Part shown: positions 50,163 through 62,908 of the stretch, one piece after another
How positions within the stretch are numbered: the stretch's first letter is position 1
Layout of the letters: the number at the start of each line of letters is the position of its first letter
Assembly (NCBI GenBank): GCA_024529925.1
Contig: JAFEUB010001038.1
Location: 1,613,001 to 1,677,000, forward strand
DNA from: Ophthalmolycus amberensis
Lineage: Eukaryota; Chordata; Actinopteri; Perciformes; Zoarcidae
Reading direction: 5' to 3'
Length of the DNA stretch: 64,000 nucleotides
The notes under the pieces: model-generated
Databases searched by the model: none
Told to the model about the DNA's origin: nothing
Seen by the model: the letters and a program-made list of their open reading frames with translations, nothing else
Position numbers and translations under genes: made by a program

Positions 50163-52291
50163 ATGAAGTTTGCTTATAAGGTAAGTACGCCGCTGCTAGC
50201 TAATCTAGCATCTCAATGAAGTCTTAAGTTTACCAGAACACGATTGTTTCGTTAACAGGTAGAAGCATTTTATTTATTGAAGCAAGAGACTATGAATTTC
50301 ACACATTTCTGAATGGGGTTCGTGATGACGTTCTCTGCTTAGACGCAAAAAAAGGAGCTTATAAGTGATTTATAAAATAAAAAGTGTTGTGTCTTCGTTG
50401 TAGTTCTCCAATCTGCTCGGAGCAGTCTATCGTCAGGGAAATTTGAGTTTCTCTAAAGATGGCAACGCTGTGATCAGTCCGGTTGGAAACAGAGTCTCTG
50501 TCTTCGACCTGAAAAAGTAAGTGGTGGTTATTAAATACATGAACATATGGGAACTTGTTCATGCTGTCATGTGTAAGGTATAGGACACCTGGATGTTGCA
50601 AGAGAGAAAACTGTAAATAGTGCATAAAAAGAAAGTAAGTTGTAACTGAGAGTTGACTGAGTGTTTTCCTTCTCTGTCCTCCAGCAACACGTCTGAGACG
50701 TTACCCGTCTCCACAGCGAAGAACATAACGTGTGTGGGTCTCTCTCCTGACGGGAGCTTAGCAGTCGTGGTGGATGAAGGTAAGATAACACTTTGTGTCT
50801 CTTCCTGCATGAACTGAAACAGGAGTTTGTGTTTCGAATACGTCTTTGTGTTTGTGTCACACAGATGGCGCAGCGTTGTTGGTCAGTCTCGTCACCCGAG
50901 CCGTCCTCCATCATTTCCACTTTCACAAGCCCGTCAGCAGCATCCGCTTCTCACCTGATGGCAGGTACGGACGTCTGGTGGACACAATTACCAGTTTACC
51001 AAATGACTGACTATAAAGTTCCTAAATGACTTAAAACTCAAAACTGTTGCTGAGCTTCGATGTGTATCCTGTGTGTCTCAGGAAGTTTGTTGTGACGAAG
51101 GACAACGTCGCTCTGATGTACCACGCTCCTGGAAAGCAGCGTGAGTTCAATGCCTTCGTGTTGGACAAGAGCTACTACGGTCCCTACGACGAAACCACCT
51201 GCATCGACTGGACGGACGACTCCAAGTGAGTAAAAGTTCATGAGACATCAAAGCGTTCGCGAATCCTGAGGAAAACCAATCGGGTCACGGTTTTGACATG
51301 TTTCCTTCAGGTGTTTTGTGGTGGGCAGCAAAGACATGTCGACGTGGGTGTTTGGTGCAGAGCGCTGGGCCAACCTCATCTACTACTCCCTGGGCGGACA
51401 CAAGGACGTCATCGTGGGCTGTTTCTTTGAGATGGACAGCCTGGATGTGAGTTTGAAAGGACAAATGTCGTTTTGCATGAAAATAAAAAAAGAGAATATC
51501 TTTATAGGAATATTGTGTTTCTCCCGTGGTTGTCAGCTGTACACGGTGAGCCAGGACGGGACGCTGTGTGTGTGGGAGAGCGACACCGAGCTGGACGGCC
51601 TCGTCCTGAAGAAGAGCCAGGACAAACCCAAGCCCCTGAGGCAGGGGGACGAAGAGGAGGAGGAAGATGAGGAGGACAGAATGGAGGGAGAGGTCATCAG
51701 AGGGAGAGCTGAAGCTCCCAAAGAGAAGGACGAGACCAAAAACGTTCGATACAAGCAGTGCAGCAAGTAAGACAGTCCCAATAGTTCCTCACAGCCAGAC
51801 GTCTTTCCAAAACACTAATGTTCATACATTTCAGTGCCAATTGTTATTATTGTTGCATCATCGTCTTGTAGTCATATTGTCTTTCCAATTAAAGCTGCAG
51901 GAACCTGTTCTCCCACAAAGGGAGGATGAATATCAGATGATTCAAAATGTCAAAGTACTCCGAAGGCTTAAAGAAACGTTCTTCTTTCTGCTCTTTAAGA
52001 CACTTCTTCAACAAGGAAGGGGATTTTAACAGCCTGACAGCTGTCGCCTTCCACAAGCCGACTCACATCCTGGTCACGGGGTTCGCCTCGGGAGTCTTCC
52101 ACCTGCACGAACTTCCGGAGTTTAACCTGATTCACTCCCTGAGGTGAGACGCGTGTTAGGTTTCACGCTGGAGTGGGAATTCAGGAGAAGAGGACTCGAA
52201 TATACATGTTGCATGTTTTTAGTACTTTGCACAGAAGTTAAAAAAAAAGACATGACTTACTGACTGGGTAGTTAAGAATATATATATATAA

Positions 52292-52346
<55 letters not shown>

Positions 52347-55300
52347 CACACACACACACACATACACACACACACTAAATATAATGCTTCTTCTCCCAGT
52401 ATTTCCGACCGGAGAATCTCATCAGTGTCTATAAACAGCTCTGGAGACTGGATCGGCTTTGGGTGCTCGGGTAAGAAGTCTTTTCCTCTTGTGTCGTGTT
52501 TCTTTTCTATTTTCTTGACTCAATGAGTTCCTGATTATTTGTTCCTAAATGTCCATGTTGTTGTGTCAGGGATGGGTCAGCTGCTGGTGTGGGAGTGGCA
52601 GAGCGAGTCGTACGTCTTCAAGCAGCAGGGACACTTCAACAACATGGCCGCTCTGGCGTACTCACCAGACGGACAACACATCGTGACGGGAGGCGACGAT
52701 GGCAAAGTCCGTGACTGTCCACTGCTGCGTGTTTCACCATCATACAGACGGACGTATCAACGCTGTGTCAGGGGTGTGAATGTAAAAGAAATGCGGTTTC
52801 ATCTCCGCAGGTCAAAGTGTGGAACACCAACAGCGGCCTTTGCTTCGTCACCTTCACGGAGCACACCAGCAGCGTCACCAAAGTCACCTTCACCTCCAGC
52901 GGCTTCGTCATCGTCAGCGCTTCTCTGGACGGGACGGTCCGAGCGTTCGACCTGCACAGGTGACGTTCAGGGCAGCCGGTTGACTTCCAGCATTTGATGG
53001 GAGACTGTAAACGACAGAGATGTGTCTAAAGAGGAATGGCTTTTAAACATGCGTGTGTTCCTTTGTGGGTTCCAGGTACAGAAACTTCAGGACGTTCACG
53101 TCGCCTCGGCCGGCGCAGTTCTCCTCCCTCGCAGTAGATGTCAGTGGAGAGCTGGTGAGCGCAGGAGCCCAGGATTCCTTTGAGATCTTTCTGTGGTCCA
53201 TGCGGACCGGCAGACTGCTGGAGGTGAGCACAGAACACACATCAATGTTAATGTGGCCGATGTTTGAAGATGCTCTTATTCACCTCCTTCTGCTTCCTCC
53301 CTGTGATGACCAGGTCCTCGGGGGCCACGAGGGGCCGGTCAGCTGCCTGTGTTTCAGTCCGGTCCAGTCCATCCTGGCCAGCGCCTCGTGGGATCGCACC
53401 ATCCGGCTATGGGACATGTCGGACAGCTGGCAGGTCAAAGAAACGCTTCACCTCACCGCTGACGGTAAACACGGCCCCAGTGTGAATTCCACGTCGCTCT
53501 TTAACGATGGACAATGTGGAGTCACTCTTTTGTTTTCCCTCAGGTTTGTCAGTGACGTACCGCCCTGACGGTCAGGAGTTGGCTGTGGCCACTCTGAACG
53601 GTGAGATCTCTTTCTGGGACCCACAAACAGCCACACAAACCGGCTCCGTGGTCGGACGCCACGACCTGGAGACGGGCCGCAAAGAGACGGATAAAATCAC
53701 GGCCAAGCAGACCGCAAAGAGCAAGTGAGTGATGGCGTGTTTCTTTTGGTCCAAACCACGGAGGGCAAGTCACATTTGATGGCTTTCTGTGGATCTTATG
53801 CTTCAGGTTGTGTTTCCTGTTCTTCGTGTGCTCAGGTCCTTCACGTCGCTCTGCTACTCTGCGGACGGGGAGTCTGTTCTGGCGGGAGGCCAGTCCAAGT
53901 TCGTCTGCATCTACAACATCAAGGAGCAGATGCTCATGAAGAAGTTTGAGATCTCCTGCAACCTGTCCTTTGATGCCATGGAGGTACTATAACTTCACTT
54001 GAAAGTTTTCTACTTGTTCACTTGGTCCTTGGACTTCACTCTGTGTTGTGGCCCTTCAGGAGTTCCTGGACCGACGGAAGATGACCGAGTTCGGCAGCCT
54101 GGCTCTGGTGGACGAGGGAGCTGGAGACGGGGACGGGGTCAACATCAGCCTCCCTGGAGTCAGGACAGGTAGGATGCTCACTTCAACTCTCAGACCAGCT
54201 GCTGGTGCAGAGACAACCCACCTCCAGGACATGAAGACAAAGACATCACTTCTTGTTGTTGCTCGATAACTTTATGTCTGTTCCTGTATTTCCTTTTATT
54301 TTCTACATATCTATACATGTTTTTTCTTTTTGTGCGTCTTTACAGGTGATATGAGTTCTCGACACTTCAAGCCGGAGATCAGAGTGAGCTCGCTGCGGTT
54401 CTCCCCTACTGGTAGGTCGGCTTCATCAAGTTTTGGGAGTCGGAGTGAAGTCTGACAAAAGAGATAAAAATGTTGCTTATCTTTTGGAAGGTTTTGGTCT
54501 TTCAGTCTCTTATCATGGTTGGGTCATTTCATAAAGGGGTTCCATCTATTGTCAGGTCGTAGCTGGGCGGCCACCACCACCGAGGGCCTGCTGGTCTACT
54601 CCCTCGATGGGTCTCTGGTCTTTGACCCGTACGACCTGGACCTGGACGTGACGCCGGCCAGCATACGTAAGCAGCTGAGGCTTCAGGAGTGGGCGGCGGC
54701 CATCGTCCTGTCGTTCAGACTGAACGAAAAAGCCCTCAAGCAGGAAGTGCTGGAAACGGTTCCACACGAGCAGAGTGAGTAAACCGTCCTGTTTTAAATG
54801 TTCGGCTCTGAATCGACTCCCTCTGAAGCTGACCGTATCTGAATGGTGTTTGGGTTTGTGCTCCAGTCCCAGTAGTCTGCGGCTCTCTTCCTGACATTTA
54901 CGTTGAGAAGCTTCTGGGGTTCGTGGCGGAGAGTTTGGAGAAGTCCGGTCACCTGCAGTTCTACATGACCTGGGCCCAGAGCCTGCTCATGCTGCACGGA
55001 CAGAAACTCAAGAACAGGTCGGCTCCCAGGCCGTTATATTTTGATTTAATTGTTTTGTCACATCACTGTCTCCATATAATTGTGAGTGACTACTTCTGGT
55101 GTGCAGGTCTGGAACCATACTGCCCACCATCCAGGCTCTACAGAAGAGCATCCAGAGACACTTTGACAACCTGTCCAAACTGTAAGTCTCAACATGTTTC
55201 TGTTTCTTTGATGTCATCTTATACTTCACGTTATAGTACAAGTGTCCCCAGTGAACCCTGAAACCAAAGTCTTTTCTTTGCACAGGTGTGACTTTAACGT

Positions 55301-55454
55301 GTATAACATTCGCTACGCGGCGGCTCTGTCGAAGCAGAGGGGCATAAAGAGAGCAGCTGAGGAGGACGTTGGGGAGGAGGAACATGAGGAAGATGAAGAG
55401 CTGTCAGAGGAGATGAGCGTGGCCTCCTTGGAGGATGCAGACTTGATGCTGTAG
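50163..55454 (+). CDS. pwp2: periodic tryptophan protein 2 homologue (UTP-B/SSU processome)
   Basis: Twenty-one coding exons join in phase to 917 residues (human PWP2 919), from the 18-nt first exon MKFAYK to stop at 55454; all donors are GT. The sequence follows human PWP2 throughout: ISPVGNRVSVFDLKNN, CVGLSPDGSLAVVVDE, FVLDKSYYGPYDETTCIDWT, HLHELPEFNLIHSLSISD, GGDDGKVKVWNT, YRNFRTFTSPRP, AGAQDSFEIFLWS. WD40 blades make up most of it, forming two beta-propellers in the family; an acidic insert (EEEEEDEED) sits near residue 250. The C-terminal helical region (YVEKLLGFVAESLE) is followed by an acidic tail. PWP2 is the Utp1 subunit of UTP-B, which binds the 5' ETS of pre-rRNA in the nucleolus during 40S assembly. 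AATAAA at 55580 is the likely poly(A) signal. Confidence 0.96.
52277..52375. repeat. (TA)n and (CA)n compound microsatellite
   Basis: TA runs followed by CA runs in the pwp2 intron between exons 52000-52143 and 52400-52470, ending about 25 bp before the acceptor. Confidence 0.9.
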
Positions 55455-55585
55455 GCCTGAAGTCAATCCACCTCAGTCTAACAACATGGCAGATATTACT
55501 GCAAAAAGAGGACAATAACTAATGACTTTAACAGCAAACTCATTTCTGTCTCCTTAAACTGTTTTTTGTTTGTTTTTTTAATAAA

Positions 55586-56097
55586 TACATGTAATGTGTA
55601 TGGTTTTTATGTGTTCTTTAGCCTGCATTTGGTTTGGTCAAATGTCCTGCACACACAGGTGATTTATTAAGTCCGTGAGGGTTTAGTTTTGTCCCGCTGT
55701 CAAATCCTTGATTGTTTGAGGGCTCTGTGGCAGATATTTATGAACCCTTTCTGTAAGTCAGCATTAGATGCAGACTTTGCCTAAGGGAATTACCCACAAA
55801 TCATTGCAATGTGACGTTAAACACAGGTAACCAGTGGAAGCATGGAGATGCAAAAAACTAAACAAAGAAGAGGATTAAGGATTAAAGATGGAACAAAAAA
55901 TACCACATGAAATCAGAGGATATTTATTTATTTAATTTTGTCATTGAAGCTGTTTTGACAAAAAGGAGTGAATAGATTATTTGAAATTGCCTCTTGTGAG
56001 GAAAGAACCTGGAAGATGTTCAAATTAGGGAGTAAAAAGTATATATTAAATACCCACAATTGTACATGTTTTTGGATTGGGCCTAAAATGACTGATA
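55586..56097. other. pwp2 downstream flank
   Basis: Sequence after the pwp2 poly(A) signal up to the tandem array. No exon, RNA gene or recognisable element was found. Confidence 0.4.
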
Positions 56098-58995
56098 TGC
56101 AGCTAACGTTACCTAATTAATTACAAGTTCGTAATTTTTGTGACTTGATAACACCGTTGTAGTTATTGACTACTAGAGGGCGTTAAAAGTCATGCTCTAA
56201 ATCTAATATTACTTTGATTTACACTTGCTAACTTTATATCGCTGTATCTAACGTTATATAATCAATTCCAAGCTCATCTTTAGTTTGAACGCAATGCGTA
56301 ATTACATCTCGTACGCTTTTATTTTAAATGATTCAACCGGAAGTATTGATTATGTGTAATTTGTCTAACTTGATAACACCGTTGTAGTTATTGACTGTGG
56401 CCACTAGAGGGCGTTAAAAGTCATGCTGTAAATCTAATATTACTTTGATATACACTTACTAACTTTGTATCGCTGTATCTAACGTTAACTAATCAATTCC
56501 AAGCACATATTTAGTTTGAACGCAATGCGTAATTACATTCGTACGCTTTTATTTTTAAATGATTCAACCGGAAGTATTGCTTATGTGTAATTTGTCTAAC
56601 TTGATGACACCGTTGTAGTTATTGACTGTGGCCACTAGAGGGCGTTAAAACTAATGCTGTAAATCTAATATTACTTTGATATACACTTACTAACTTTGTA
56701 TCGCTGTATCTAACGTTAGCTGACCAATTACAAGCTCATCTTTAGTTTGAACACAATGCTGATTGTATTACCCAGCGGTCACACTGTTGTATGTATCATT
56801 TAATTCTGTATTTAAAGATTGCAGTGACAGTTTTATCACTATAGTCAATAATCATGAGTATTTACTGCCCTCTGGTGGTCAAAATGCGTAATTACATCTC
56901 GTACGCTTTTATTTTAAATGATTCAACCGGAAGTATTGATTATGTGTAATGTTTCTAACTTTATAACACCGTTGTAGTTGTTGACTACTAGAGGGCGTTA
57001 AAAGTCATGCTCTAAATCTAATATTACTTTGATTTACACTTGCTAACTTTGTATCGCTGTATCTAACGTTAACTAATCAATTCCAAGCACATATTTAGTT
57101 TGAACGCAATGCGTAATTACATTCGTACGCTTTTATTTTTAAATGATTCAACCGGAAGTATTGATTATGTGTAATTTGTCTAACTTGATAACACCGTTGT
57201 AGTTATTGACTGTGGCCACTAGAGGGCGTTAAAACTCATGCTGTAAATCTAATATTACTTTGATATACACTTACTAACTTTGTATCGCTGTATCTAACGT
57301 TAACTAATCAATTCCAAGCACATATTTAGTTTGAACGCAATGCGTAATTACATTCGTACGCTTTTATTTTTAAATGATTCAACCGGAAGTATTGCTTATG
57401 TGTAATTTGTCTAACTTGATGACACCGTTGTAGTTATTGACTGTGGCCACTAGAGGGCGTTAAAACTAATGCTGTAAACTAATATTACTTTCATATACAC
57501 TTACTAACTTTGTATCGCTGTATCTAACGTTAGCTGACCAATTACAAGCTCATCTTTAGTTTGAACACAATGCTGATTGTATTACCCAGCGGTCACACTG
57601 TTGTATGTATCATTTAAGTCTGTATTTAAAGATTGCAGTGACAGTTTTATCACTATAGTCAATAATCATGAGTATTTACTGCCCTCTGGTGGTCAAAATG
57701 CGTAATTACATCTCGTACGCTTTTATTTTAAATGATTCAACCGGAAGTATTGATTATGTGTAATGTTTCTAACTTTATAACACCGTTGTAGTTGTTGACT
57801 ACTAGAGGGCGTTAAAAGTCATGCTCTAAATCTAATATTACTTTGATTTACACTTGCTAACTTTGTATCGCTGTATCTAACGTTATATAATCAATTCCAA
57901 GCACATATTTAGTTTGAACGCAATGCTTAATTACATCTCGTACGCTTTTATTTTTAAATGATTCAACCGGAAGTATTGATTATGTGTAATTTGTCTAACT
58001 TGATGACACCGTTGTAGTTATTGACTGTGGCCACTAGAGGGCGTTAAAACTCATGCTGTAAATCTAATATTACTTTGATATACACTTACTAACTTTGTAT
58101 CGCTGTATCTAACGTTAGCTGACCAATTACAAGCTCATCTTTAGTTTGAACACAATGCTGATTGTATTACCCAGCGGTCACACTGTTGTATGTATCATTT
58201 AATTCTGTATTTAAAGATTGCAGTGACAGTTTTATCACTATAGTCAATAATCATGAGTATTTACTGCCCTCTGGTGGTCAAAATGCGTAATTACATCTCG
58301 TACGCTTTTATTTTAAATGATTCAACCGGAAGTATTGATTATGTGTAATGTTTCTAACTTTATAACACCGTTGTAGTTAGTTGACTACTAGAGGGCGTTA
58401 AAAGTCATGCTCTAAATCTAATATTACTTTGATTTACACTTGCTAACTTTGTATCGCTGTATCTAACGTTATATAATCAATTCCAAGCACATATTTAGTT
58501 TGAACGCAATGCGTAATTACATCTCGTACGCTTTTATTTTTCAATTATTCAACCGGAAGTATTGATTATGTGTCATTTGTCTAACTTGATAACACCGTTG
58601 TAGTTATTGACTGTGGCCACTAGAGGGCGTTAAAACTCATGCTGTAAATCTAATATTACTTTGATATACACTAACTAACTTTGTATCGCTGTAGCTAACA
58701 TTAGCTGATCAATTACAAGCTCATCTTTAGTTTGAACACAATGCTGATTGTATTACCCAGCGGTCACACTGTTGTATGTGTCATTTAATTTAATTTAAGA
58801 CTGCAGTGACAGTTTTATCACTATCGTCAATAATCATGCGTATACACTGCCCTCTTGTGGTCAAAATATGTAATTACACATTGCAAGCTTTTATTTTGAA
58901 TGATTCACCCGGAAGTATTAATTATATGTAATTTGTCTAGCTTGATAATAACACTGCTGTAGTTGCTGAATTTGACCACCAGAGGGCGTTAAAAC
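56098..58995. repeat. higher-order tandem array with CTCF-like and ETS-like motifs
   Basis: A ~231-bp monomer and a ~353-bp longer form alternate. The landmark ACTAGAGGGCG recurs with steps 231, 231, 353, 231, 231, 352, 232, 354, 232 and about 357 bp, so an ~815-bp trimer appears twice and an ~590-bp dimer twice. Each monomer carries CCACTAGAGGGC (or CTACTAGAGGGC) forward and most carry CCGGAAGT. The long form adds a reverse-oriented CCACCAGAGGGC (gccctctggtgg at 56867, 57681 and 58266; variant at 58849). In all there are 15 CTCF-like cores, ten matching CCASYAGRKGGC exactly. No coding capacity. Confidence 0.9.
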
Positions 58996-59036
58996 TCATA
59001 CTCTAAATCTAATATTACTTTGATATAAGATTGTCA

Positions 59037-59063
59037 AACTACCATACCCAGCAGCCCTTGCGG
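59037..59063 (+). promoter_or_regulatory. ZNF143-like (SBS) element in the eed promoter
   Basis: AACTACCATACCCAGCAG followed by cccttgcgg resembles the extended ZNF143/Staf motif (ACTACAATTCCCAGCATGC plus CTTGCGG). It lies about 35-60 bp before the eed ATG, where this factor commonly sits in housekeeping promoters, and immediately after the CTCF-motif array. Confidence 0.5.
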
Positions 59064-59096
59064 CAGCGGAGCGGAAAAGGCGGAGTTTGAGCCAAA

Positions 59097-62000
59097 ATGA
59101 GGGAAAATAAGAACATGTCCGAGTCCCCCTCTCAAGCGGGAAAAGAAATACCGGCGAAAAAACAAAAACTAAGCAGTGACGAGAACAGTAACCCGGATTT
59201 ATCCGGAGACGAGAATGTAAGCAGTTAGAATGTGTAAAATGTGTTAGAATGACCCATAAACCGCCTCAAGCGAGTTAGCATCGTGCTAAAATAGCCGTGA
59301 CTAGCTAGCATCTTTGTTCGTCTGTACCGGCTAGATGTGATTAAGCTGTGATGATAACAGCCGTTAACCACTTAAGTCTGTCCACCCGACCGAAGACATA
59401 GTTAGCGTCATTGTTGTGTACTTGTACACGTTGTTTTTAATGCTCAGATTACAGTCATTCTATCCAATGCTAGCGTTAGCAGTAGCATCTACTGTTAGTT
59501 AATCACGTGACAATGTTGACTTGAGATATCTTCTGAATTAAGGGTTGTGAGATGATACAAAGTAACCTGAGTTATTGAGTATCAGCCATGTTGGACCTCA
59601 TACAAATACGATTTAGCTCCTGTCAGCAGATTTAAACCTAAACTATGTGTTTATTTTCATGTAATTGCTCCAGAAGTACAGCTCAGTACAGTAATGCAGG
59701 TTATTGTACATCTTAATGTACAAGATGACATTCACTGTGTGTACTGTTGCTTGTCACATGTTAGACTACAAACCTCTTCAGTCCTGATAAGAGTGAACGA
59801 TTAAAGGATAAAAGTTTGTTGTTACTGTGCCCACTCACATGGTGATCAACAGAGACTGACATTCCTGCAGGAGAAATATAACACATGTGTACCCACCACC
59901 TGTGTCTCTGTGCATCCTGCAGGATGATGCTGTCAGTGTTGAGAGTGGGACCAACGCAGAGCGCCCAGACACACCCACCAACACTGCCAACGCCCCGGGC
60001 AGAAAGAGCTGGGGCAAGGGCAAGTGGAAGTCCAAGAAATGCAAATATTCTTTTAAATGTGTCAACAGCCTGAGGGTGAGTACGGACAGTTTGTTGAGCC
60101 CAGGTTTCATCAGTTCTTCTTCCAATACTTTTCTAAAAGCTGTCATATATGTACATGATGTTCATGTCCTTTCCTGTCCATCCAAAGTTTATTTAAACCT
60201 CTTACATACAGCTCCATGTGAAGGAATGCAGCCTTAAATAGCCAGCATGTGTCAGGTGACCTGTATTCATTTCACCCTCTGAATTTCGTTAATGATGACA
60301 TGATTTCCACAGGAGGACCACGGCCAGCCGCTGTTTGGTGTCCAGTTTAACTGGCACAGCAAGGAGGGAGACCCGCTGGTGTTTGCCACCGTCGGGAGTA
60401 ACAGGGTCAGCGGTGATGAGGGATTCATTTATTCCGAACTGGCTCCATTTGTTGTCTTGTTCCATGCGTAACGAATGCTGTCTTCTCTTCACCAGGTAAC
60501 TCTGTATGAATGTCACTCTCAGGGAGAAGTGAGACTCTTGCAGTCTTATGTCGATGCCGACGTATCCTTAAACGTTTCTAACTTCCTCATTGTCATCCTG
60601 TCACTCAGACACAGTTCCAGGTCCAGTTGTATTTGTTTTAAACAGCTATTCTATAACCTAGATGTAAAAAACACAGACCAGTGTTCATAGCGAAGCTCAG
60701 ACACTTTAGTATCATCCCATCATGTTTTAAATCCAGCCTTTGATGTGAGATGCGAGTGCTCTGCAGGATCTTCTTGTTCAGTTTTTAATTCCTTGACTGA
60801 ATGTGTGTGAAGGCCGAGGAGAACTTCTACACGTGTGCTTGGACCTACGACACCAACACGAGTCATCCTCTGTTGGCTGTCGCCGGGTCCCGCGGCATCA
60901 TCCGGGTGATCAACCACATCACGATGCAATGTATCAAGGTAAAGATAAACAATACGGCTTTGTGGTTTCCTTTTCAACAGTACTCAGCCTCACAGTTCTT
61001 CTCATTCCTCTGTATATTAAACATGATTTCTTTAAAGTAAACACTGATTAGTCTCTCACATGATGGAGAGATGCTGTCCTTCCCACCTTTACCCAGCCTA
61101 GACTTTGAACCGTTCTTGTGTTTAAATGCAGCATTATGTCGGACACGGAAACGCCATCAATGAGCTCAAGTTTCACCCGAGGGATCCAAATCTCCTCCTG
61201 TCTGTCAGCAAAGGTAAAAAACCTCCATTAATTCTCTTAATATCATTAAACTCTCACGCAGAAACACCAGTAAGAGGACCGTGTGCCACGTATTCCTTTT
61301 GTACGGTGAATACAACTTCAGTTAACGTGAGAACGGCCCAATATTCAATATCAACTTTATGACTTCATTGACTCTTTATGATTGTTACCTTCTTATGTCA
61401 CGTCTATAAAGTTTCTTTATGTCGATAGTTCTTGTTTTATATCACCGTGTGATTGTCAGGCGGCTCACCTGATGACGCTCGTGTGGAGTTTAATCTTTTG
61501 TTTAATCAGGTGAATGTTGACGGAGCACATTTCATGTTGTTGCCGTCAGTTGTTAAATCATTTGACTCCTGCATGAAGAAGCTGGTTATAAACGGTCTAA
61601 CGTGCATTAAATGAAATCTTCTTTGCATTTAATAAAGTTGTGACGTGTTCCCTCAGATCACGCTCTCCGTCTGTGGAACATACAGACGGACACATTAGTG
61701 GCGATATTTGGAGGTGTGGAAGGTCATCGAGATGAAGTCCTGAGTGCTGTGAGTGTTCACTTCAATCACAAGAACAATAAACTCAAACTACCTGCAAGTG
61801 AATATTTATTTTTGATACCCGCTGCAGGATTTTGATCTTCTGGGTGAGAAGATAATGTCGTGCGGCATGGACCACTCCTTAAAGCTCTGGAGAATCAACT
61901 CTGAGAGGATGCAGAAAGCCATCCGTGGGTCTTATGAGTACAATCCCTCCAAGACCAACAGGTGAAATATTAACACGGCACCATGTCGGCGTGTGGGCCG

Positions 62001-62908
62001 TCAAACCGACACTTTTCAACATCTCGTGTTTTGTGTCCTTCAGGCCTTTCGTCTCGCAGAAAATTCACTTCCCCGACTTCTCCACCCGAGACATCCACAG
62101 AAACTATGTGGACTGTGTGCGGTGGCTCGGGGATCTTATCCTCTCCAAGGCAAGTCAGGGACCGAGTGTGAAGATATTTAATAACACGACTACTGGCAGT
62201 GAAATCGCTCTCTTTTCTACACAAGCTGCTCTGTGTAGCTGTCACCATTGATTCGGTCTGACGTGCTCCCTGTCTCACTGCAGTCCTGTGAAAACGCCAT
62301 CGTCTGCTGGAAACCAGGGAAGATGGAGGAAGACATCGACGTCATGAAACCAAGCGAGTCAAACGTGACCGTTCTGGGACGCTTCGACTACAGCCAGTGT
62401 GACATTTGGTACATGCGCTTCTCCATGGACTTCTGGCAGAAGGTGGAGTCATTTATTTATCAGCATTGTTCATTCATAGCTGCACATGTGGTACAATCTT
62501 TGATATTAGTGATTTGGCCCTAACCTCGTTTGATTGGTGGACTCTAGAGGTGCAGCTGAGATCTCTTTGTGCTGTCGCTGATCTCTTGTCTCCTGTGATG
62601 CTGATCTTTCAGATGCTGGCTCTGGGGAACCAGGTGGGGAAGCTTTATGTGTGGGACCTTGAAGTGGAAGACCCACACAAAGCAAAGTAAGAATCCTTTA
62701 GTCCCGAAAATAGTCCAAAACTATGCCGATCTGTGTCTTTAAATGTCTCCTTTTGCCCGATCAACTCTGTCTGTCCTCCAGGTGCACCACACTGACGCTC
62801 CCCAAATGCACATCGGCCATCCGGCAAACCAGCTTCAGCCGCGACAGCAGCATTCTGATAGCCGTGTGTGACGACGCGTCGATCTGGCGCTGGGACCGAC
62901 AGCGCTGA
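59097..62908 (+). CDS. eed: EED, Polycomb repressive complex 2 WD40 subunit
   Basis: Twelve exons (I recall 12 in human) join in phase to 443 residues from ATG 59097, or 437 from the in-frame ATG 59115, which better matches the human N-terminus MSE (human 441): 59097-59216, 59923-60075, 60313-60405, 60496-60561, 60813-60938, 61132-61213, 61657-61748, 61828-61961, 62044-62149, 62284-62442, 62613-62686, 62782-62908. Near-identity with human EED is visible, e.g. AKKQKLSSDENSNPDLSGDE-type head, GRKSWGKGKWKSKKCKYSFK, LFGVQFNWHSKEGDPLVFAT and ILIAVCDDASIWRWDR. Seven WD repeats form the propeller that holds EZH2 and reads H3K27me3; aromatic-cage residues lie in conserved blocks (YSFKCVNS, WTYD). The intron after 62149 uses a GC donor. 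AATAAA at 63563 is a likely poly(A) signal. Confidence 0.97.
62150..62155 (+). other. GC-AG intron donor in eed
   Basis: Exon 62044-62149 ends ...LSK (AAG) and is followed by GCAAGT, the strong form of the GC donor. The next exon at 62284 begins SCENAIVCWKPG, matching human EED with no residue lost, so GC use is required. Confidence 0.93.

Noticed and set aside
50163..55454. WDR75, expected next to COL5A2 from human gene order
   Set aside because: The encoded protein follows PWP2 from the first residues to the C-terminus and does not match WDR75.
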